From contig NZ_CP040899.1 of assembly GCF_006349365.1 (NCBI RefSeq), positions 806,001 through 870,000 on the forward strand: DNA of 64,000 bases, read 5' to 3'. Shown in pieces: positions 8,533 through 18,847 of this stretch. Numbering within the stretch: the first letter of the stretch is position 1; every line of letters starts with the position of its first letter. The DNA is from Georgenia wutianyii (GTDB lineage Bacteria > Actinomycetota > Actinomycetes > Actinomycetales > Actinomycetaceae). The notes beneath the pieces are model-generated. The model ran no database searches and was not told the DNA's origin. It saw nothing but the letters and a program-made list of their open reading frames with translations. Position numbers and translations under genes: made by a program.

Positions 8533-9846
8533 ATGGACACCAGACGGACCAGGACCGCATCCGTCGTCGCCGCGCTGACCGCGGGGGCGCTCGCGCTCTC
8601 GGCGTGCGGTGACAGCGCGAGCGACGAGCCGGACGCGGCCGGGGGGAGCACCGACGGCAAGACGACGATCACCGTCGCGCTCTTCGGCACCTTCGGCTAC
8701 GAGGAGTCCGGCCTCTTCGAGCAGTACATGGAGGAGAACCCCGACATCCTCATCCAGTACGAGTCCACCCAGGGCGAGGACAAGTACTGGCCCGCCCTGC
8801 AGACCAAGCTGAACTCCGGGAGCGGCACCGCCGACATCCAGGGGATCGAGGTCGCCCGCATCTCCGAGGTCACCGCCAACCAGGCCGACCTGTGGACCGA
8901 CCTGCGCGACACCCCCGCCGGGGAGCGCGTCGAGGACTACGTCGACTGGAAGGCCAACGCGGCCACGACCGCCGACGGCAAGGTCCTCGGGCTGGGCACC
9001 GACATCGGCCCGATGGCCCTGTGCTACCGCAGCGACCTGTTCGAGGAGGCCGGCCTGCCCTCCGAGCCCGACGAGCTCGCCGCCCGCCTCGGCTCGTGGG
9101 AGGACTTCATCACCCTCGGCGAGGAGTTCCAGGCCGGCGCCCCCGAGGGCACCGCGTTCCACGACTCCGCCGGTGGCCTGTACAACGCCATCGTCTCCAC
9201 CGAGGAGCAGATCTACCACGACGAGAGCGGCGAGCTCGTCCTGGAGAGCAACCAGGCGTTGCGCGACGCGTTCGACCTCGCCGCCCGGGCCGGGCAGAGC
9301 GGGCTCACCGCCAAGCTCGAGCAGTTCGTGGACCCGAGCTGGGACGGCGGGTTCGGCAGCGGCACCTTCGCCTCGATCGCCTGCCCCTCCTGGATGATCG
9401 GCTACATCAAGGGCAAGGCCGGCGACGCGGGCAGCGGCCAGTGGAACATCACCACGCTCCCCGGTGGCCAGGGCGGCAACTGGGGCGGTGCCTACCTCGC
9501 CATCCCCGAGGCGAGCGAGAACAAGGAGGAGGCCGCCGAGCTCATCGCCTGGCTCACCGACGCCGAGCAGCAGGCGGCCGTCTTCAGCAACGTCGGCAAC
9601 TTCCCGTCCAACACGGGCGCGATCGAGCTCGTCGGGGACACGACCGACGAGTACTTCAACGGCGCCCCGATCGGCCAGGTGTTCACGACGTCGGCGCAGA
9701 ACGCGCCGACGCAGATCCTCGGCCCGTACGACGGCGTGGCGAAGAACGCCATGGTCCAGGCGCTGCTGTCCGTGGAGGTCAACGGCGTCGACCCGGCCGA
9801 CGCGTGGGAGACCGGCGTCTCCCAGGTGCTCAACCAGGTCCGCTGA
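8533..9846 (+). CDS. Cellobiose/beta-glucoside-binding lipoprotein (CebE-like)
   Basis: This 437-residue sugar-binding protein belongs to the SBP_bac_1 family. The signal peptide ends in the lipobox LSAC at about residues 22-25, followed by a flexible acidic/Gly/Ser linker and the binding domain starting TTITVALFGTFGYEESGLFEQYMEE. The ATG at 8533 has AGGAGG 6 nt upstream. It is the first gene of the operon encoding two permeases and a GH1 glucosidase and lies behind a CebR-like operator. No ATPase gene is present in the operon; as in other actinobacterial sugar systems, a shared MsiK-type ATPase elsewhere is likely. Cellobiose as ligand is inferred from context. Confidence 0.87.
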   Translation: MDTRRTRTASVVAALTAGALALSACGDSASDEPDAAGGSTDGKTTITVALFGTFGYEESGLFEQYMEENPDILIQYESTQGEDKYWPALQTKLNSGSGTADIQGIEVARISEVTANQADLWTDLRDTPAGERVEDYVDWKANAATTADGKVLGLGTDIGPMALCYRSDLFEEAGLPSEPDELAARLGSWEDFITLGEEFQAGAPEGTAFHDSAGGLYNAIVSTEEQIYHDESGELVLESNQALRDAFDLAARAGQSGLTAKLEQFVDPSWDGGFGSGTFASIACPSWMIGYIKGKAGDAGSGQWNITTLPGGQGGNWGGAYLAIPEASENKEEAAELIAWLTDAEQQAAVFSNVGNFPSNTGAIELVGDTTDEYFNGAPIGQVFTTSAQNAPTQILGPYDGVAKNAMVQALLSVEVNGVDPADAWETGVSQVLNQVR

Positions 9847-9851
9847 GCCGG

Positions 9852-9888
9852 CCGGTGGGGCGGGGGCCGCGTGCCCCCGCCCCACCGG
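9852..9888 (+). terminator. Strong GC hairpin between the binding-protein and permease genes
   Basis: A perfect 15-bp stem (arms 9852-9866 and 9874-9888) closes a 7-nt loop 5 nt after the binding-protein stop. There is no T-run. In sugar ABC operons such hairpins stabilise the upstream mRNA or partly terminate transcription, giving more binding protein than permease; that role here is inferred. Confidence 0.65.
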
Positions 9889-9923
9889 GACCCGCCCCCG
9901 ACCAGGACCCTCGAGAGGCAGTG

Positions 9924-10925
9924 ATGACTTCCACCGTCCCCGTGCGGTCGGCACCCGACGCCGTCCCGCCCCCCACCCCGCAGCGGGTCGTCGAGCCCGC
10001 CCGGCCGACCCTGCGCTCCCGGCTCTTCCGCTGGGAGGCCGGCGCGGCGCCCTACCTCTACATCGCCCCGTTCTTCCTGCTCTTCGCGGCGTTCGGGCTC
10101 TTCCCGCTCGTCTACACCGTGTGGGTGAGCCTCCACGACTTCCGGCTCAACGCGGGCATGACGTGGGTGGGGCTGGACAACTTCGTCTGGCTCTTCACGA
10201 ACGAGAAGTTCTACAACGCGCTGCTCAAGACGTTCACCATCGGGGTGCTCTCGACGGTGCCCCAGCTCATGCTCGCCCTCGGGCTGGCCCACCTGCTCAA
10301 CTACCGGATGAAGGCGCGCAACTTCTTCCGGATCTCGATGATCATGCCGTACGCGACGTCGGTGGCCGCCTCCACCCTCGTCTTCGCCCAGATCTTCGGG
10401 CGCGACGGCGGGTTCGCGAACTGGATGCTCTCCCTCGTCGGCCTCGACGCGATCGACTGGCGCAACGGCGACCTCACCGCGCAGATCGCCATCGCCGTCA
10501 TCGTCACGTGGCGGTGGACGGGGTACAACGCGCTCATCTACCTCGCGGGCATGCAGTCGATCTCCTACGACCTGTACGAGGCCGCGTCCCTCGACGGCGC
10601 CAGCCGGTGGCAGCAGTTCCGCCACATCACTCTGCCCGGCCTGCGCCCGACGATCCTCTTCACGGTCGTCGTGTCGACGATCGGCGCCACCCAGCTCTTC
10701 GGTGAACCACTCCTCTTCGGCGGCGGCACACCCAACGGCGGGGCCGTCAACCAGTACCAGACGGTGGGCCTGTTCATGTACCAGCAGGGCTGGCAGTACG
10801 GCAGCCTCGGCCGGGCCGCGGCAGTGGCCTGGGTGACGTTCGTGCTCATCGTCGTCCTCGTCCTGCTCAACACGGCCTTCGTGCGGCTGCGCACCGCGCA
10901 GCGCCTCACCGGAGGAGACGACTGA
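9924..10925 (+). CDS. Sugar ABC transporter permease (CebF-like)
   Basis: This is a 333-residue MalF-type permease. After a proline-rich cytoplasmic N-terminus, six membrane helices are visible (first about residues 45-70, YLYIAPFFLLFAAFGLFPLV). The coupling loop EAASLDGASRWQQFRHITLPGL is the expected EAA motif. The ATG at 9924 follows GAGAGG by 6 nt; a GTG one codon earlier is possible. It forms the transmembrane pore with the next gene, with which it overlaps by one base. Substrate assignment follows from the adjacent CebE-like protein and beta-glucosidase. Confidence 0.88.
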   Translation: MTSTVPVRSAPDAVPPPTPQRVVEPARPTLRSRLFRWEAGAAPYLYIAPFFLLFAAFGLFPLVYTVWVSLHDFRLNAGMTWVGLDNFVWLFTNEKFYNALLKTFTIGVLSTVPQLMLALGLAHLLNYRMKARNFFRISMIMPYATSVAASTLVFAQIFGRDGGFANWMLSLVGLDAIDWRNGDLTAQIAIAVIVTWRWTGYNALIYLAGMQSISYDLYEAASLDGASRWQQFRHITLPGLRPTILFTVVVSTIGATQLFGEPLLFGGGTPNGGAVNQYQTVGLFMYQQGWQYGSLGRAAAVAWVTFVLIVVLVLLNTAFVRLRTAQRLTGGDD

Positions 10926-11812
10926 TGACGACGATCACCCGCCCACCGGCTATTCCCGGGACGCGGCTCGCAGCACCCCGGCGTCGACGCCGCAGCAACC
11001 ACGGCGCCGGCTGGCTCACCTACGCCGTGCTCATCGTGACGGCCGTGCTGTTCATCGGCCCCTTCTACTACATGCTCGTCGCCGCGAGCCGGCCGATGTC
11101 GGAGATGGTCCAGTCCCCGCCGCCGCTCACGCCCGGCCCCAACCTGTGGGCCAACATCCAGACCGCGCTCAACCAGCAGGACATCGGTCGGGCGATCGTC
11201 AACTCGGTCATCGTCTCCGGCACCGTCACCGTGGCCACCCTGCTGTTCTGCACGCTCGCCGGCTTCGCGTTCGCCAAGCTGCGGTTCCGCGGGAAGAAGG
11301 CGCTGTTCGGCGTGACCATCGGGACGATGATGATCCCGCCGACCCTCGGCGTCGTGCCCCTCTACATGGTCATGGCCGAGCTCGACCTCGCCGGGCGGCT
11401 CTCCTCGGTGATCCTGCCGACCCTCGTCTCCGCGTTCGGCGTCTTCTTCATGCGCCAGTACCTGCTGCAGTCGCTGCCCGACGAGCTCATCGAGGCGGCG
11501 CGCGTGGACGGCGCGACGTCGCTGCGGACGTTCTGGAGCATCGTCCTGCCGATCGCCCGGCCCGGCATGGCCGTGCTCGGCATGCTCACCTTCATGACGG
11601 CCTGGAACGACTTCTTCTGGCCGGTCATCACGCTGAACTCCTCCAACCCCACCGTCCAGGTCGCGCTCAACAACCTCGGCAGCGGCTACGTGCCGGACAC
11701 CGCGATCATCATGGCCGGCACGCTCGTCGGCACCCTGCCCGTCGTCGTCGTCTTCCTGCTGCTCGGACGGCAGATCGTCAGCGGCATCATGGCCGGCGCC
11801 GTCAAGGGCTGA
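10925..11812 (+). CDS. Sugar ABC transporter permease (CebG-like)
   Basis: This 295-residue MalG-type permease completes the importer pore. Six helices are predicted, beginning LTYAVLIVTAVLFIGPFYYMLVAAS, and the EAA loop is EAARVDGATSLRTFW. The start codon overlaps the stop of the preceding permease gene (TGATG), so the two are translationally coupled. A beta-glucosidase gene follows after about 50 nt with an AAAGGAG sequence in the gap. Confidence 0.9.
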   Translation: MTTITRPPAIPGTRLAAPRRRRRSNHGAGWLTYAVLIVTAVLFIGPFYYMLVAASRPMSEMVQSPPPLTPGPNLWANIQTALNQQDIGRAIVNSVIVSGTVTVATLLFCTLAGFAFAKLRFRGKKALFGVTIGTMMIPPTLGVVPLYMVMAELDLAGRLSSVILPTLVSAFGVFFMRQYLLQSLPDELIEAARVDGATSLRTFWSIVLPIARPGMAVLGMLTFMTAWNDFFWPVITLNSSNPTVQVALNNLGSGYVPDTAIIMAGTLVGTLPVVVVFLLLGRQIVSGIMAGAVKG

Positions 11813-11863
11813 GCCCCACCACCACAGAAAGGAGCAGGGCCGCCCGACGCCCTGACCACACCC

Positions 11864-13303
11864 ATGAGCATCCAGACCCGACCCCAGGACCTCACCCGCA
11901 CGATGCCCCGGCTCCCCGACGGCTTCGTCTGGGGCGCGGCCACCGCGGCCTACCAGATCGAGGGCGCGGCCACCGCCGACGGCCGGACCCCGTCGATCTG
12001 GGACACCTACAGCCACACCCCCGGCCGGGTGGCGGGCGGCGACACCGGTGACGTCGCCGTCGACCACTACAACCGCTTCCGTGAGGACGTCGCCCTCATG
12101 AAGGAGCTGGGCCTGCAGACCTACCGCTTCTCCATCTCCTGGCCGCGGATCACCCCGCACGTCACCGCCGAGAGCCTGGGCCCGGTCAACGAGGCCGGCA
12201 TCGACTTCTACTCGCGGCTGGTCGACGAGCTCCTCGCCGCGGGCATCACCCCCGCCGCGACGCTCTACCACTGGGACCTGCCCCAGGCGCTGGAGGACGC
12301 CGGCGGCTGGCCGGCGCGCGCCACGGCGGAGCGCTTCGCGGAGTACGCGGGCGTCGTCGCCGCGCGGCTCGGTGACCGGCTCGGCACGTTCATCACGCTC
12401 AACGAGCCGTGGTGCTCGGCCTACCTCGGCTACGGCAGCGGCGTGCACGCCCCGGGCCGCACCGACCACGCCGACGTGCTCGCCGCGGTCCACCACCTCA
12501 ACCTCGGTCACGGCCTGGCGGCGGCGGCGATCCGGGCCGAGCGTCCCGACGCCGTCGTCGGCCTCACGCTCAACCTCGCCTGGGTGCGCCCGGCCTCCGG
12601 CGACGCCGCCGACCTCGCCGCCGCGGAGCGGATCGACGGGCTGCAGAACCGGGTCTTCCTCGACCCCGTGCTGCGCGGCTCCTACCCGCAGGACGTCCTC
12701 GCCGCGACGTCCGCGGTCAGCGACTGGTCCTTCGTCCACGACGGCGACCTCGAGCTCATCCACCAGCCGCTCGACGTCCTCGGCGTCAACTACTACAGCC
12801 CCACCCTCGTGCGCGCCTACACGGGCGAGGGGGAGCGGGAGGAGGCCGACGGCCACGGGAACGGCGCGGTGAGCCCGTGGCCCGGGTGCGAGGACATCGA
12901 GTTCCCGCAGCAGGCGGGCCCGTACACGGACATGGGCTGGTCCATCGACGCGCGTGGCCTCACCGAGCTGCTCGTGCGGATGCACCGCGAGCACCCGGGC
13001 CTGGAGCTGCTCGTCACGGAGAACGGCGCGGCCTTCCCCGACGTCGTCGGCGCGGACGGCAGCGTCGAGGACCCCGACCGGACCGCCTACCTGCGCGACC
13101 ACATCCAGGCGGTGGCCGACGCCGTGGCCGCCGGGGCGCCGGTGCGTGGCTACTTCCTGTGGTCCCTGCTCGACAACTTCGAGTGGGCCTACGGGTACGC
13201 CAAGCGCTTCGGCATCGTCCACGTGGACTACGACACCCAGGTCCGCACCCCCAAGGCCAGCGCCCGCTGGTACGCGGACCTCATCGCGGCCCACACCCCC
13301 TGA
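11864..13303 (+). CDS. Glycoside hydrolase family 1 beta-glucosidase
   Basis: This 479-residue cytoplasmic retaining glycosidase hydrolyses cellobiose or aryl/alkyl beta-glucosides to glucose after import. The family signature [14 protein letters not shown] is at residues 21-34. The acid/base Glu is in TLNEPW (E181) and the nucleophile in TENG (E386). The C-terminal [12 protein letters not shown] motif is also present. There is no signal peptide, consistent with intracellular cleavage of an imported disaccharide. It is the last gene of the CebEFG-like operon and ends 8 nt before a strong bidirectional terminator. Length is normal for the family. Confidence 0.93.
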   Translation: MSIQTRPQDLTRTMPRLPDGFVWGAATAAYQIEGAATADGRTPSIWDTYSHTPGRVAGGDTGDVAVDHYNRFREDVALMKELGLQTYRFSISWPRITPHVTAESLGPVNEAGIDFYSRLVDELLAAGITPAATLYHWDLPQALEDAGGWPARATAERFAEYAGVVAARLGDRLGTFITLNEPWCSAYLGYGSGVHAPGRTDHADVLAAVHHLNLGHGLAAAAIRAERPDAVVGLTLNLAWVRPASGDAADLAAAERIDGLQNRVFLDPVLRGSYPQDVLAATSAVSDWSFVHDGDLELIHQPLDVLGVNYYSPTLVRAYTGEGEREEADGHGNGAVSPWPGCEDIEFPQQAGPYTDMGWSIDARGLTELLVRMHREHPGLELLVTENGAAFPDVVGADGSVEDPDRTAYLRDHIQAVADAVAAGAPVRGYFLWSLLDNFEWAYGYAKRFGIVHVDYDTQVRTPKASARWYADLIAAHTP

Positions 13304-13311
13304 GCCCCGCC

Positions 13312-13349
13312 GCGTGCCCCGCAGGCGACGCCTGACCTGCGGGGCACGC
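13312..13349. terminator. Bidirectional hairpin terminator
   Basis: A perfect 14-bp stem (13312-13325 with 13336-13349, loop of 10 nt) lies between the convergent beta-glucosidase and response-regulator genes. There is no clear T-run, as is common in high-GC actinobacteria. Confidence 0.8.
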
Positions 13350-13354
13350 GACGG

Positions 13355-14002
13355 TCAGACGAGTCCCGCCTCCCGGGCGCGGATCGCGGCCTGGACGCGC
13401 GAGGCGCACCCGAGCTTGGCGAGCACGCGCGACACGTGGGTCTTGGCGGTCGCCTCGCTGATCCCCAGCGCCTCGGCCAGGCCGGCGTTGGACAGGCCCT
13501 GGCCGAGCCCGGCGAGCACCTCGCGCTCGCGGTCGGTGAGCGTGGCGACGTCGGCGGGCACCTGCGCCTCGTGCGGCTCGGGCGCCCGGACGAGGGCGCT
13601 GAGCAGGCGGCGCGTCACCTCGGGCGCCACGACCCCCTCCCCGGCGGCGACCCGCCGGACGGCGTCGACGAGCGTCGCGGCGTCTGCGGTCTTGAGGAGG
13701 AAGCCGGCGGCACCGGCGCGCAGCGCCCCGAAGACGTACTCGTCGAGGTCGAACGTCGTGAGCACGAGGACGTCGGCGAGCCCCGCGGAGACGATCTCGC
13801 GGGTGGCGGCGATGCCGTCGGTCCCGGGCATGCGGATGTCCATGAGGACGACGTCGGGGCGCAGTGCCCGCGCGTTGGTCACCGCGCTCGCGCCGTCGGC
13901 GGCCTCGGCGACGACGACGACCTCCCCGCTCTGCTCGAGGATGAGCCGCAGGCCCGAGCGGATGGCGGCGTGGTCGTCGGCGACGACCACCCGGACGCTC
14001 AC
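13355..14002 (-). CDS. NarL/FixJ family response regulator
   Basis: This 215-residue transcription factor has a receiver domain (phosphoacceptor D55 in VLMDIRMPG, acidic pocket DD at 9-10, and the conserved Lys in LLKTADAATLV). A LuxR-type helix-turn-helix follows near residues 150-200 (LTDREREVLAGLGQGLSNAGLAEALGISEATAKTHVSRVLAKLG). The GTG at 14002 overlaps the stop of the sensor kinase gene (GTGA), so the two are co-translated. Its targets are unknown; in such pairs the regulon is often an adjacent ABC exporter, but none lies next to it. Confidence 0.9.
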   Translation of the reverse strand: MSVRVVVADDHAAIRSGLRLILEQSGEVVVVAEAADGASAVTNARALRPDVVLMDIRMPGTDGIAATREIVSAGLADVLVLTTFDLDEYVFGALRAGAAGFLLKTADAATLVDAVRRVAAGEGVVAPEVTRRLLSALVRAPEPHEAQVPADVATLTDREREVLAGLGQGLSNAGLAEALGISEATAKTHVSRVLAKLGCASRVQAAIRAREAGLV

Positions 14003-15177
14003 GTGCCCGCCCCGAGCGGGATCCGGGCGCACACCAGCCAGCGGCCGTCCTCCCGGCCCGCGCGGAACGAGCCGCCCAGGGCCTCGGCCCGCTCGCGCAT
14101 CGTCAGCAGGCCGACGCCGCCGCCGGCCGCGGGAGCGGTCTCACCGGCAGGGTTGGCGACCTCGATGCGCATCTCCTCGCCGAGCGCGACGAGGACGTCG
14201 ACAGGGCCGGGCCGCCCGTGCTTGAGCGCGTTGGCGAGCGCCTCCTGGACGATCCGGAACGCCGCCTGGTCCACCGCCGCGGGCAGCTCGGGCAGGTCGG
14301 AGGGCACGTCGACGGTGAGCTCCATGCCCTGCCCGCGGAACCCTGCGGCCAGCCCGGCGAGCTCGCCCAGCCGCGCCGGGCTGGTGCGCGCCTCGTCACC
14401 GGTGCGCAGGAGGTCGATCATCGAGCGCATCTCGCGCAGCGCCGCGACGCTCGCCGAGCGGATCGCGGTGAGCGCCTCACGGTCGCGGCGGGCCGCCTGC
14501 TCGGCGTCGGCTGGCCGGGGAGCGGCGAGCGCCGCCTCGGAGTGGATGGCGACGGCGGACAGGTGGCTGGCGAGCGCGTCGTGCAGGTCCCCGGCCATCC
14601 GGGCGCGCTCGGCGAGGACGGCCTCCTGCTCGCGCAGCTGCCCGATGCGGGCGAGGTCGCGCGCCCGGGCGGAGGCGAGCGCGGCGATCTCGGTCTGCTG
14701 GCGCACCGAGGTGCCCCACCACAGGGGAGTGCCGAGCACGGCGAAGGCGAGGAGGGCGACGTTCGCGCTGTCGCGCAGCTCGCCGGTCGCGGCGAACGCC
14801 GCGGCCCCGCTGCCGGCGACGATCACGGCCGCCCCCACCCGCAGCCGGCGCAGCGCCGGCGCGCTCACCCGCAGCGCCGCGGAGTAGAGGAGGTCGAGCA
14901 GCCCGACCATGACGCCCATGCTCCCGCCGAGGACGGCGTCGAGAGCGGCGACGACGGTCCCGGCCGCGAGCGAGAGCAGCGGGCGGCGGGCCTTGCCGAG
15001 CATGACGGCGCACATCGCGGCCAGGGTGAGGACGAACCACCACAGGTCGGTGGGGACCTCGGGCCCCCGCCACACGCCGACCAGGCCGACCGCGAGCAGC
15101 GCGAGGCCGACGAGGAACGTGCCGGCGGCATCGCTGCGGACCCGGGCGTGCTCCGTCGCCCGCGCCCGTTCCCACAT
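13999..15177 (-). CDS. Sensor histidine kinase (HisKA_3, NarL partner)
   Basis: This is a 392-residue membrane kinase with about four to five helices in residues 18-155 and almost no extracytoplasmic loop. The dimerisation/phosphoacceptor motif ERARMAGDLHDALASHLS follows (phosphorylated H199), then a HATPase_c domain (QEALANALKHG N-box, GVGLLTMRERAEALGG G-boxes). The layout is the DesK/LiaS-like intramembrane-sensing type, which commonly responds to envelope stress; the signal here is unknown. The start is uncertain: ATG 15177 has AGGAG 11 nt upstream, with a GTG at 15186 and a longer frame as alternatives. Confidence 0.87.
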   Translation of the reverse strand: MWERARATEHARVRSDAAGTFLVGLALLAVGLVGVWRGPEVPTDLWWFVLTLAAMCAVMLGKARRPLLSLAAGTVVAALDAVLGGSMGVMVGLLDLLYSAALRVSAPALRRLRVGAAVIVAGSGAAAFAATGELRDSANVALLAFAVLGTPLWWGTSVRQQTEIAALASARARDLARIGQLREQEAVLAERARMAGDLHDALASHLSAVAIHSEAALAAPRPADAEQAARRDREALTAIRSASVAALREMRSMIDLLRTGDEARTSPARLGELAGLAAGFRGQGMELTVDVPSDLPELPAAVDQAAFRIVQEALANALKHGRPGPVDVLVALGEEMRIEVANPAGETAPAAGGGVGLLTMRERAEALGGSFRAGREDGRWLVCARIPLGAGT

Positions 15178-15317
15178 GCTCCTCACCGCTCCTGGCACGC
15201 CCCCATCCCAGCACACGCGCGCGAGCCGCGGGTCAGTCGAAGGATGTATGCGGGCGCCGGTGGTCCTGCGCCCGACGGCCGACGACGGCGCGGGGTAAGC
15301 GGCGCGAGGCTCGTGCC

Positions 15318-16040
15318 ATGACCACGATCACCGCCGGCACCCTCGCCGTCCTCGCGCTCGTCGACTCGACGAGCTTCGGCACGCTCCTCATCCCCATCTG
15401 GTTCCTCCTCACCCCGGGGCGGGTGCGGGCCGGGCGCGTGCTCCTCTTCCTCGCGACCGTCGCGAGCTTCTACCTCCTGCTCGGCGTCGCGCTCGTCGCC
15501 GGGCTCGGGGCGGTCCTCGGCGACGCCGGCGCCCTCCTCGACAACCCCGTCGTCGGGCGGCTCCAGCTCATCCTCGGCGTCGGGATGCTCGTCGGCAGCT
15601 TCTTCATCGGCCGCAAGAAGGAGGGGCAGGCGGGGCGGCCGGGCCGGCTGCTGCGCTGGCGCGAGCGCGCGATGGGCACCGAGACCGGCTCGGGGCTGGG
15701 CGGGCTGCTCAGCCTCGCGCTCGCCGCCGCCGTCCTGGAGGTCGCGACGATGCTGCCCTACCTCGCGGCGACCGGGATCATCGGCTCCTCCGACCTCGGG
15801 GCACCGGCCCGGCTCGGCGTGCTCGCCGCCTACTGCCTCGTCATGGTGCTCCCGGCCCTCGTCCTGCTCGCCGCCCGCCTCACCGCGGGCCGCCTCGTCC
15901 AGCCGCTGCTCGAGCGGGTGGCCCGGTGGATGGAGCGCACCGGCGGGGAGACGACCGCGTGGATCGTCGGGATCGTCGGCTTCCTCGTCGCCCGCGACGC
16001 CGCCACCCGGATGCCCGAGCTGCTGTCCTTCCTCGGGTGA
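15318..16040 (+). CDS. GAP (Sap-like) family integral membrane protein
   Basis: This 240-residue protein has six predicted helices and the general shape of the GAP family, which includes mycobacterial Sap proteins involved in glycopeptidolipid or sulfolipid display. The start region (ALVDSTSFGTLLIPIWFLLTPGRV) and the central cytoplasmic loop (GRKKEGQAGRPGRLLRWRERAM) match the family plan with a small exporter-like fold. There is no partner gene nearby, and the substrate is unknown. Confidence 0.7.
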   Translation: MTTITAGTLAVLALVDSTSFGTLLIPIWFLLTPGRVRAGRVLLFLATVASFYLLLGVALVAGLGAVLGDAGALLDNPVVGRLQLILGVGMLVGSFFIGRKKEGQAGRPGRLLRWRERAMGTETGSGLGGLLSLALAAAVLEVATMLPYLAATGIIGSSDLGAPARLGVLAAYCLVMVLPALVLLAARLTAGRLVQPLLERVARWMERTGGETTAWIVGIVGFLVARDAATRMPELLSFLG

Positions 16041-16046
16041 GGCAGG

Positions 16047-17258
16047 TCAGACGGCGCTGAGCGCGGCGCGGTCGCGGCGCGCGACGAGCCGGTTGAGGCG
16101 CTCGGACATGACGAGGCCGAGCGCGGCGAGGACGGCGAGGAAGAACGGGAACACCCACGGACCGATCCACGTCGAGAGCACGCCGAAGAGTGGCGGCGCG
16201 AGCGTCGAGCCGGTGTAGGCGGCGGCCATCTGGATGCCGATGACGGCCTGCGAGCTGCGCCGGCCGAAGTTCGCCGGCGTCGAGTGGATGATCGCCGGGT
16301 AGACCGGCGCGCAGCCCAGCCCCGCGACGACGAGCCCGGCCAGGGCCAGGACGTCGGTGGGCAGCGGCAGCGCGATCATCAGCGCCCCGAGGGCCACGAC
16401 GAGGAACCCGCCGCGGATGAGCAGGCGGTCCCCGACCCGGTCGGCGAGGAACCCGGCGAGGAACCGCCCGGTCGTGATGCCGAGGAGGAAGAGGGAGGCG
16501 AACGCCGCCGCGGTGGCGACGTCGACCCCGCGCCCGGTGACGAGATAGGTGGACGCCCACAGGATCGCGGTGCTCTCCAGCGCGCAGTAGGCGAAGAACG
16601 CGCTGATGACGAGCGTGACGCCCGGGATGCGCAGCGCCTGCCGGAGCGGGACGTGGGCGCGGTGGCCGGTGCCGGGCTCGCCGTCGTCGTCGTGGTGGGG
16701 GTGGGTCTGGTTGACCTTGCCCCACAGCGGCAGCGCGGCGATGAGCGCGACGGTGAGGACGGCCTGGGTCGCCCCGACGACGAGGTAGCCGCCCGTCCAG
16801 TCCAGGCCCGAGGTCAGCGCGTAGCTCATGATGAACGGGCTGATGGAGGCGCCGAGGCCCCAGAAGCTGTGCAGCCAGTTCATGTGCCGCGCGGCGTAGT
16901 GCAGGGCGACGTAGTTGTTGAGAGCGGCGTCGACCGCTCCCGCGCCCAGGCCGTAGGGCACGGCCCACAGGCACAGCGCGACGAACGAGCCGGAGAAGGA
17001 GAAGCCGACGAGCGCGGCCGCCGTCAGTCCCACGCTCACCGCCGTGACGAGTCCGGCCCCGAACCGGCGGGTGAGCCGCTCGGAGCCGAGGCTGGAGACG
17101 ATCGTGCCGACGGCGATGATCATCGTGATGAACCCGGCGAAGGCGACCGGGACGCCGAGGTCCTCGTGCATGACCGGCCACCCGGCCCCGACGAGGGAGT
17201 CCGGCAGACCCAGGCTGACGAAGGCGACGTAGATGATCGCGAGGAGGAGCGAGTACAC
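16047..17258 (-). CDS. MFS transporter
   Basis: This is a 403-residue major facilitator with 12 predicted helices, split by a histidine-rich central loop (QTHPHHDDDGEPGTGHRAH). The region FSGSFVALCLWAVPYGLGAGAVDAALNNYVALHYAARHMNWLHSFWGLGA resembles the FucP/YbjJ-like sugar or small-molecule group. The start is uncertain. GTG 17258 is the first start that keeps helix 1 at the N-terminus. A TAGCGT box on the minus strand (17299-17294) would give a leader of about 30 nt. It is convergent with the GAP protein gene and divergent from rph. Confidence 0.82.
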   Translation of the reverse strand: MYSLLLAIIYVAFVSLGLPDSLVGAGWPVMHEDLGVPVAFAGFITMIIAVGTIVSSLGSERLTRRFGAGLVTAVSVGLTAAALVGFSFSGSFVALCLWAVPYGLGAGAVDAALNNYVALHYAARHMNWLHSFWGLGASISPFIMSYALTSGLDWTGGYLVVGATQAVLTVALIAALPLWGKVNQTHPHHDDDGEPGTGHRAHVPLRQALRIPGVTLVISAFFAYCALESTAILWASTYLVTGRGVDVATAAAFASLFLLGITTGRFLAGFLADRVGDRLLIRGGFLVVALGALMIALPLPTDVLALAGLVVAGLGCAPVYPAIIHSTPANFGRRSSQAVIGIQMAAAYTGSTLAPPLFGVLSTWIGPWVFPFFLAVLAALGLVMSERLNRLVARRDRAALSAV

Positions 17259-17393
17259 GGGAGTCCAGGGGTGGTGGGCGACGACTGGGGCCGACGCTAC
17301 CGCCGCCCTCCTCGGGACAGCGCCACCGGCCCCGAGGAGGCGAGGAACGTCACCTCCGGCGCCCGTGCCTCGCCCCACGGGCGGGGGAGTCGC

Positions 17394-17399
17394 TAGCCT
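17394..17399 (+). promoter_or_regulatory. Probable -10 box TAGCCT for leaderless rph transcript
   Basis: TAGCCT ends 6 nt before the rph ATG and no ribosome-binding site intervenes. It shares the divergent region with the MFS gene promoter. Confidence 0.5.
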
Positions 17400-17405
17400 G
17401 GCCGG

Positions 17406-18166
<761 letters not shown>

Positions 18167-18170
<4 letters not shown>

Positions 18171-18793
18171 GCGCGGCCGCCGCGCCGCGGCTGGTCCTCG
18201 CCACCCACAACGCCCACAAGATCGGGGAGCTGCGCGCCATCCTCGCGCCCCTGCTGCCGGACCTGGACCCCGCGTCCGTCGTCGGCGCGGCCGACGTCGG
18301 GGCGCCGCAGCCGGTCGAGGACGGCGTGACGTTCGCCGAGAACGCCCTCATCAAGGCGCGGGCGCTCGCCGCCGCCACCGGCCTGCCGGCCGTGGCGGAC
18401 GACTCCGGGCTGGCCGTCGACGTCCTCGGCGGGGCCCCCGGCGTCTTCTCCGCCCGCTGGGCCGGACGCCACGGCGACGACCGGGCCAACCTCGAGCTGC
18501 TCCTCGCCCAGCTCGCCGACGTCCCCGCCGAGCACCGCGCGGCGCGCTTCGTGTGCGCCGCCGCGCTCGTCACGCCGCAGGGCCACGAGCACGTCGAGAC
18601 CGGGACGATGCCGGGCCGGCTGCTCACCGCACCCCGCGGCAGCGGCGGCTTCGGCTACGACCCGATCCTCCAGCCCGACGGTGAGGAGCGGTCCGCCGCC
18701 GAGCTCAGCGCGGAGGAGAAGAACGCGATCTCCCACCGCGGCGAGGCCTTCCGCGCTCTGGCCCCCCACGTCGCCCGGGTGCTCGCCGGCTGA
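18167..18793 (+). CDS. rdgB: XTP/dITP diphosphatase (RdgB/HAM1)
   Basis: This 208-residue house-cleaning pyrophosphatase hydrolyses non-canonical purine nucleoside triphosphates (dITP, XTP) to the monophosphates. It has the family N-terminus [16 protein letters not shown], the catalytic loop [25 protein letters not shown], and the C-terminal [11 protein letters not shown] and [11 protein letters not shown] motifs. The GTG start overlaps the rph stop. The length is slightly above the bacterial norm because of small internal loops. Confidence 0.95.
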
Positions 18794-18835
18794 CGAGCCC
18801 CGCGAAAACCCTGGTCGACCGGGGCCCGACCTCGC

Positions 18836-18841
18836 TAGCGT
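18836..18841 (+). promoter_or_regulatory. Probable -10 box TAGCGT (leaderless VOC gene)
   Basis: TAGCGT ends 6 nt before the ATG at 18848 and there is no Shine-Dalgarno sequence. Confidence 0.5.
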
Positions 18842-18847
18842 GGGCCG

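Noticed and set aside
13999..15216. Sensor kinase starting at 15216.
   Set aside because: The extra N-terminal residues lack a ribosome-binding site; ATG 15177 or GTG 15186 is better placed.
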